From CAYPOY01 sp964412395 (GTDB lineage Bacteria > Chloroflexota > Anaerolineae > B4-G1), in the NCBI GenBank assembly GCA_964412395.1, contig CAYPOY010000026.1, positions 1 through 26,322 of the forward strand: DNA of 26,322 nt. Direction: 5' to 3'. Below are positions 19,001 through 25,000 of the stretch, one piece after another. The translations under genes were made by a program, and so were the position numbers. Under the pieces are notes generated by a model. The model saw nothing but the letters and a program-made list of their open reading frames with translations. It made no database searches and was not told the DNA's origin. Every line of letters begins with the position of its first letter. Within the stretch, counting starts at the first letter, position 1.

Positions 19001-22000
19001 GCCATGCTGGGTGGTGGAATGTGGAACGACGAAGACGACGCCTACATCCGTAACCTGCTGGGCGTGAACGGGGACGGCAGCGTGGGAGAGGGCTGGACCC
19101 CCGACCAGCTCACCTGGGCCGACCCCGGTCATCCCATCGCCCACGAGCCTAACGATGGCTGGGACATCACCGGTATCCCGGCCGGACAGTACCAGTATTA
19201 TGTTGACATCGCCGGCGGGCATACCGTGGTCACGGCCACCGGTGGGGCCGTGCTCCAGACCCGCGAGGGAGTGGAGGGTGCAGCGCGGATTGCGGTGGTG
19301 GGCACCAACTACCATGACGACGACCGCACGGATCCTGAGGCCCGTTACCTGGTGGAGAACACCCTGGCCTGGGCGGCCGACGCCCGGCCCGCGGCCTGGT
19401 TCTGGCCGTCTACCCGCTCCCAGGTGGCCTTCCCCGGCACCACGGTGAGCTATCCCTTCCGCCTGGTCAACCGCAGCGGGCAGGGGGCCACCTTTAACCT
19501 CTCCGCCAGCGGCAACGCCTGGTCCACCTCCTTCAGGGACGGGGCCGACAACCCCGTCACCATCGTAGGCCCGCTGCCGGACGGCGGCGGGGTGGACCTC
19601 ACCGTGTGGGTACAGATTCCGGCCACGGCCACCACCAGCGAGGGAGATTCCGCTATGCTGATGGCCACGGCTGTGCATGACTCAAGCATAGTGGCCACGG
19701 CCCAGGTACACACGTCCGCCCCAGGCCCGGCCCACCGCGTGGATATGGCGGCCAACCCCTACAGCATACCCGCCAGCGGCACGGTGGTGCTCAAGACGGC
19801 GGTGGTCACGGCCACGGTGACCGATTTCGACGGTCTCCCCGTGGTCAACGGCACGGTGGTGACCTTTAGCCTGGGAACGGCGGGGACGTTGAGCACCATC
19901 AGTGGCACTACGATGGACGGTATCGTCACGACCACCTTCACCGCCGGCCCCGCCTGTGCCCTGGCCGAAATCCGGGGCTCGGTCGGAGACCTTCGCCCAA
20001 CCCTTCGCCCAACGTGGGGCTCGGCCTACGTGAGCGTGGGCAACACTGGCCCGGTGGATATTTCCGGCGGCAGCATCACTTCCGATACCACCTGGGCGGC
20101 CTGTGCTGGCCCTTACCTGGTGCATGGCGACGTGACCGTCAATCCTGGCGTGACGCTCACCGTGGAGGCCGGCGCCCAGGTGCGTTTTGACGACGACACG
20201 GGGCTATTCGTCCTGGGCACGCTCGACGTTCCGGGACGGGACGATGCCCACGTGCTGTTCACGGCCAACCCCCCCCAGCCCCCCCTGGGAGGGGGGGAGC
20301 CCGCCCCACCCCCCCCCCGGGGGGGGGGGCAGGGGGAGGGGGGGGTCTGGAAGGGATTGGTCTTTGGCGATGCGGCCAACGCCGGCTCCGGCCAACTGGA
20401 ATACGCTACAGTGTCCTATGCCGGGAGATGGCACAACTGGAGCGGCAGCGACTACGCGGCCGGTGTGCTGGTGTATCGCGGCGCGCCGCAGATCAGGCAC
20501 AGCCTGATCCGCCGCAACCAGGGCGATGGTCTGTGGGCAGCACAGGACTCGCTGCCGTTCATCGCCGATAACTATATCCTGGACAACGAGGGCGGCATTG
20601 CCATGGCCTCTGCGTATCTGGCGGCCGACGACACCCCCATCCCTTCCGGCGAGGAGGCGGACGCCTGGTGGCGTTACCTGGCTTTCAGCACCCCTGGCGC
20701 GGGCTGGCAGAGCGACCTGGGCTTTGACGACTCGGGTTGGAGTACGGGCAGCACGCCCATGTGTGATGACGAGGATTGCAAGACCTACCTTGAACTGGAA
20801 GGCGGTACGATGTACGCCCGCAAGGTGATCACCCCGGCTTTTCCTCTGACGACCATCTACTATCTGCGGGTCAGCCGGGACGATATGGCCACCGTCTGGG
20901 TGAACGGGATAGCTGTCTTTACCGATACTCGGGGGGGCGGGACAGAGTGGACGTCCTATATTCCCGTCACGCTCACCCCCGGCGCCAATCTCATCGCCGT
21001 GGAAATGCAAGATAGCGGCAGGGGGGCCAATTACTTTGACCTGGAACTGGCGGGCGGCTCCCTGCAACAGGCCATCATCTCCGGCAACACTATACGGGGC
21101 AATGGGATTAACGGCTGGTCGGGTATCTATATCTACAATTCTTCGCCCCTGGTAACCGGCAACGAGATACTATACAACTACGCCGATGGCCTGGGGATGG
21201 AGGGCTACTCCTGGCCGGTGATCCGCAACAATCTCATTCACCATAACGGGCATCACAACGACGGTCACGGCATCCTGTTGCGGGGCGGGGGGGCGTCCAT
21301 CTATAACAGCACCCTGGACAGCAACCAGGGTTACGGCATCTTTCAGGGTGAGATGGTCCAGCTCACCATCCGCAACAACGTCGTGACCCGCAATGGGCAG
21401 GGCGGCATAGCCTGCGGGGACGGGCACTATGAGGAGGACGTGAGCTACAATGACGCCTGGGGCAATCCCTTGGACTATTCCGGCTGCTATCTGGGGCCAG
21501 GAAACATCTCCCGCGAACCGCTCTACCTGGATCCAGACCAGGCAGACTATCACCTGCAACTGGGTTCTCCGGCCATTGATGCGGGCGATCCCGATCCTGC
21601 CTTCGACGATGTGGACGGCACGCGCAACGATATGGGAGCTTATGGCGGGCCCGATGGCCAGAGTTACACCTACGTGGACATTCGCGGACCTGTGGTGGAA
21701 GAGGCAGCGGCCAGCCCTGGCGTGCTGTCCCCCGGCGACACGGTGGTCATTACGGCCCGCGTCTGGGATCCCAGCGGAGTGAACTGGGTCACGGCGGAAA
21801 TAGAGGCACCGGATGAGACCGTGGTGATCACCCTGACTTTGTACGACGATGGCGCGCACGGCGATGGGGCGGCGGGCGATGACGTGTATGGCAACGCCTG
21901 GACCACTCCGGCCAGCGAGGATACCTACCTGGTGGACGTTCTGTCGTCCGATGGGGCCGGGCGTTCGTCGCTCTACAACAACGTCATCACTTTCCGTACC

Positions 22001-25000
22001 CGCGTGCCGGTCACCTGCACTGTCACCAGCATGGCTGACTCCGGCGACGGTACGCTGCGTGCCTGTCTGGAGAACGCCGTAAGTGGCGACCTGATTGACT
22101 TCGACCCGGCCGTGTTTCCGCCCGCCAGCCTGGTGACGATTGCGCTGACCAGCGGCCCACTGCCGGACATCAGCCAGGGGAATCTGACGATTGACGGTAG
22201 CAACGCCGGGGTGGTGCTGGACGGCAGCGGGTTGAGCAGCGGGGATGGTTTCCACATTATGTCGCACGGGAACGTGATCAAGAGACTGCAAATCTTCTAC
22301 TTCCCCGACAACGGCATTCGGATAGACAGCGGGGCCAGCGACAACACCATCGGCGGCGACACGCCTGCTGAACGAAACATCATCAGTGGCAATGGTGGGG
22401 ACGGCATCTCGATCCAGGACAGCGGTGCAATGAGCAACACTGTCAGCGGCAACTACATCGGGATGGATGCCAGCGGCACAGTTGCTATCCCTAATGGCAA
22501 CAATGGTGTCTCCATCGGCAATGGGGCCAGTCGCAACCTCATCGGCGGCGATACTGCAGGCGAGCGTAACCTGATCAGCGGCAACGGCGAGAATGGGGTG
22601 TGGATTGGGGACAGCGGCACGATGAGCAACACCGTCGTCGGCAACTACATCGGCACAAACGCCTCTGGCACGGCCGCTATTGGCAACGGGAACTTTGGCG
22701 TTGATCTCGCACCCGGTGCCCAAAACAATCTTATTGGTGGCAACACTGCTGCTGAACGTAACCTTATCAGCGGCAATGGCAACGGCGGGGTAAACATAGC
22801 CGGTAGCGGTGTGACAGACAACATCGTTAGCGGCAACTACATCGGCACCGATACCACCGGCACGGCAGCCATTGATAACACAGTTCACGGAATCGCCATT
22901 GGCGATGGCGCACAGAACAACCTCGTCGGCGGCGACACGGCAGGCGAGCGCAACCTCATCAGCGGCAACGGTGGGGATGGCGTGAGCGTCAGCGGCGGCG
23001 GCACGATGGGCAACACCATCAGCGGCAACTACATCGGCACCGACGCCAGCGGTACGCTTCCGCTGGGGAATGGCAGCGATGGGGTGCGGATGGAAGATGG
23101 CACCCAGTACAACGTGATAGGGGGGGACAGCCCGGGAGAAAGAAACATCATCAGTGGCAACAGTCTCAGCGGCGTTTCGATGGGCGGTGGCGTGACGGAA
23201 AACATTGTCATCGGCAACTACATCGGTACCGACGCCACGGGCAGCGGGCCCCTGGGCAACGCCTCCGTCGGGGTATACATCACCGACAGCGCCAGCGACA
23301 ACCTCATCGGCGGGTCAACGACCGGCGAGGGCAACGTCATTGCGCATAACGGCGTCTACGGCGTCCACGTGCGCGGGACGAGCACTCTGAGCAACACCAT
23401 CACCCACAACAGCATCCACTCCAACGCCGGTACAGGGATCGAGCTCACCGAGGGCGGCAACGCACTGTTGCCTGCACCGGCCATCACCAGCGTTGACACA
23501 ACGACGGTCAGTGGCACCGGTTGCGCTGGTTGTATCATCGAAGTGTTCTCCGACTTTGGCGACGAGGGGCGGGTCTACGAGGGGACGGCGGCCGCCGATG
23601 GGGCTGGCAACTGGAGCTTCATCCACCCGACCGGGTTAACCGGACCTCACGTCACCGCCACCGCCACCGACGCGGACGGCAACACTTCCGAGTTCTCCAC
23701 GCCCCACCCACTGGCTCCACCGCCGGTCTTCAGCGACGTGGCCGCCGCCTGGGGCATAACCGACACTCAGGCCAGCCGTGCCGCCGCCTGGGGTGACTAC
23801 GACGACGGCAGGCTGGACATCTACATAGCCAACGAACTCCAGTTCAACAGCCTCTACCGCAACAGCGGCGGCAGTTTTACTGACCTGGCTACCTCGGCCG
23901 GCGCCGAGGGCTCAGTGGGCGACCCGTCCGACGCCGTCGGCTGGGGCGACTACGACAACGATGGCTCCCTGGACCTGATGGTTGCCGGTGGCCGGCTGTT
24001 CCGCAACAACGGCGACACCACCTTCACCGACGTCTCCACCTCGACCGGCATCGCCCACAGCGGCGGCTTCGCCTGGGCCGACTACGACAACGATGGCTGG
24101 CTGGACGTGTACGTCGCCGGTGGCGGCGGTGGGGGGCTATACCACAACAACAGCGACTCCACCTTCACTGACGTGACGGTCAGCCTGGGGCTAACCCAGA
24201 GTGGCGACAGCCCGGTTTGGGCCGACTACGACAACGACGGCGATCCCGACCTGGCGCTGGGGTTGGTCTGGCTCCCCTCCTCCCAGGGGGGGCTGGGGGG
24301 GGTTGATAGTGCGTCCGGTGGCGGGGTGGTGCTGTACCGCAACGACGGCAGCGCGGGTTTTACCGACATCTCCGCCTCGGCCGGCCTCGGCCTGCCCATT
24401 GACGCCAACTGCCTGGCCTGGGCCGACTATGACAACGACGGCTGGACCGATCTGTGGGTCAACGGCGACGGCGATAACGTCTTATTTCACAACAATCAGG
24501 ATGGCACGTTCACCGACGTGGCCAGCGCGGCCGGGGTGCAACAGGTCACATTCGGTGGGCCGACCTGGAGCGACTTTGATAACGATGGTGACCTGGATAT
24601 CTACACCGGCGGCAGTGGGACGCTCTACCAGAACAACGGCGATGGCACCTTCAGCGATGTGACGACGGACCAGGGCCTGGGCGGGCTCCCCCCCTCCCAG
24701 GGGGGGCTGGGGGGGGGTGTATGGGGGGATTTCGACAACGACGGCGACCTGGATCTGTTCGTCGCCCGCTACAACGTCGCCAACACCCTCTATCAAAACG
24801 GCGGCAACGCCAACCACTGGTTGATTGTGCACCTGGCCGGCAGCCTTAGCAACCGGGCGGCCATCGGGACGCGGGTGGAGGTTATTGCCGGTGGGCAGAC
24901 GCAGTTGGGTGAGATCGGCTCCGGGACCGGCTGCGGTTGCCAGAATAGCCTGGACGCCCACTTTGGCCTGGGTACGGCGACCAGGGCCGACCGGGTCATC

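Noticed and set aside
15842..19678. Two long minus-strand frames (522 and 601 codons) opposite gene C
   Set aside because: Their apparent internal repetition mirrors the 192-base repeats of the sense strand, and the sense frame has clear domains throughout. Valine/aspartate/alanine-rich antisense frames are expected here.
21170..22888. Minus-strand frame of 572 codons opposite gene C
   Set aside because: It is a shadow of NosD-like tract 2 and the Ig-like domain before it, with no recognisable motif.
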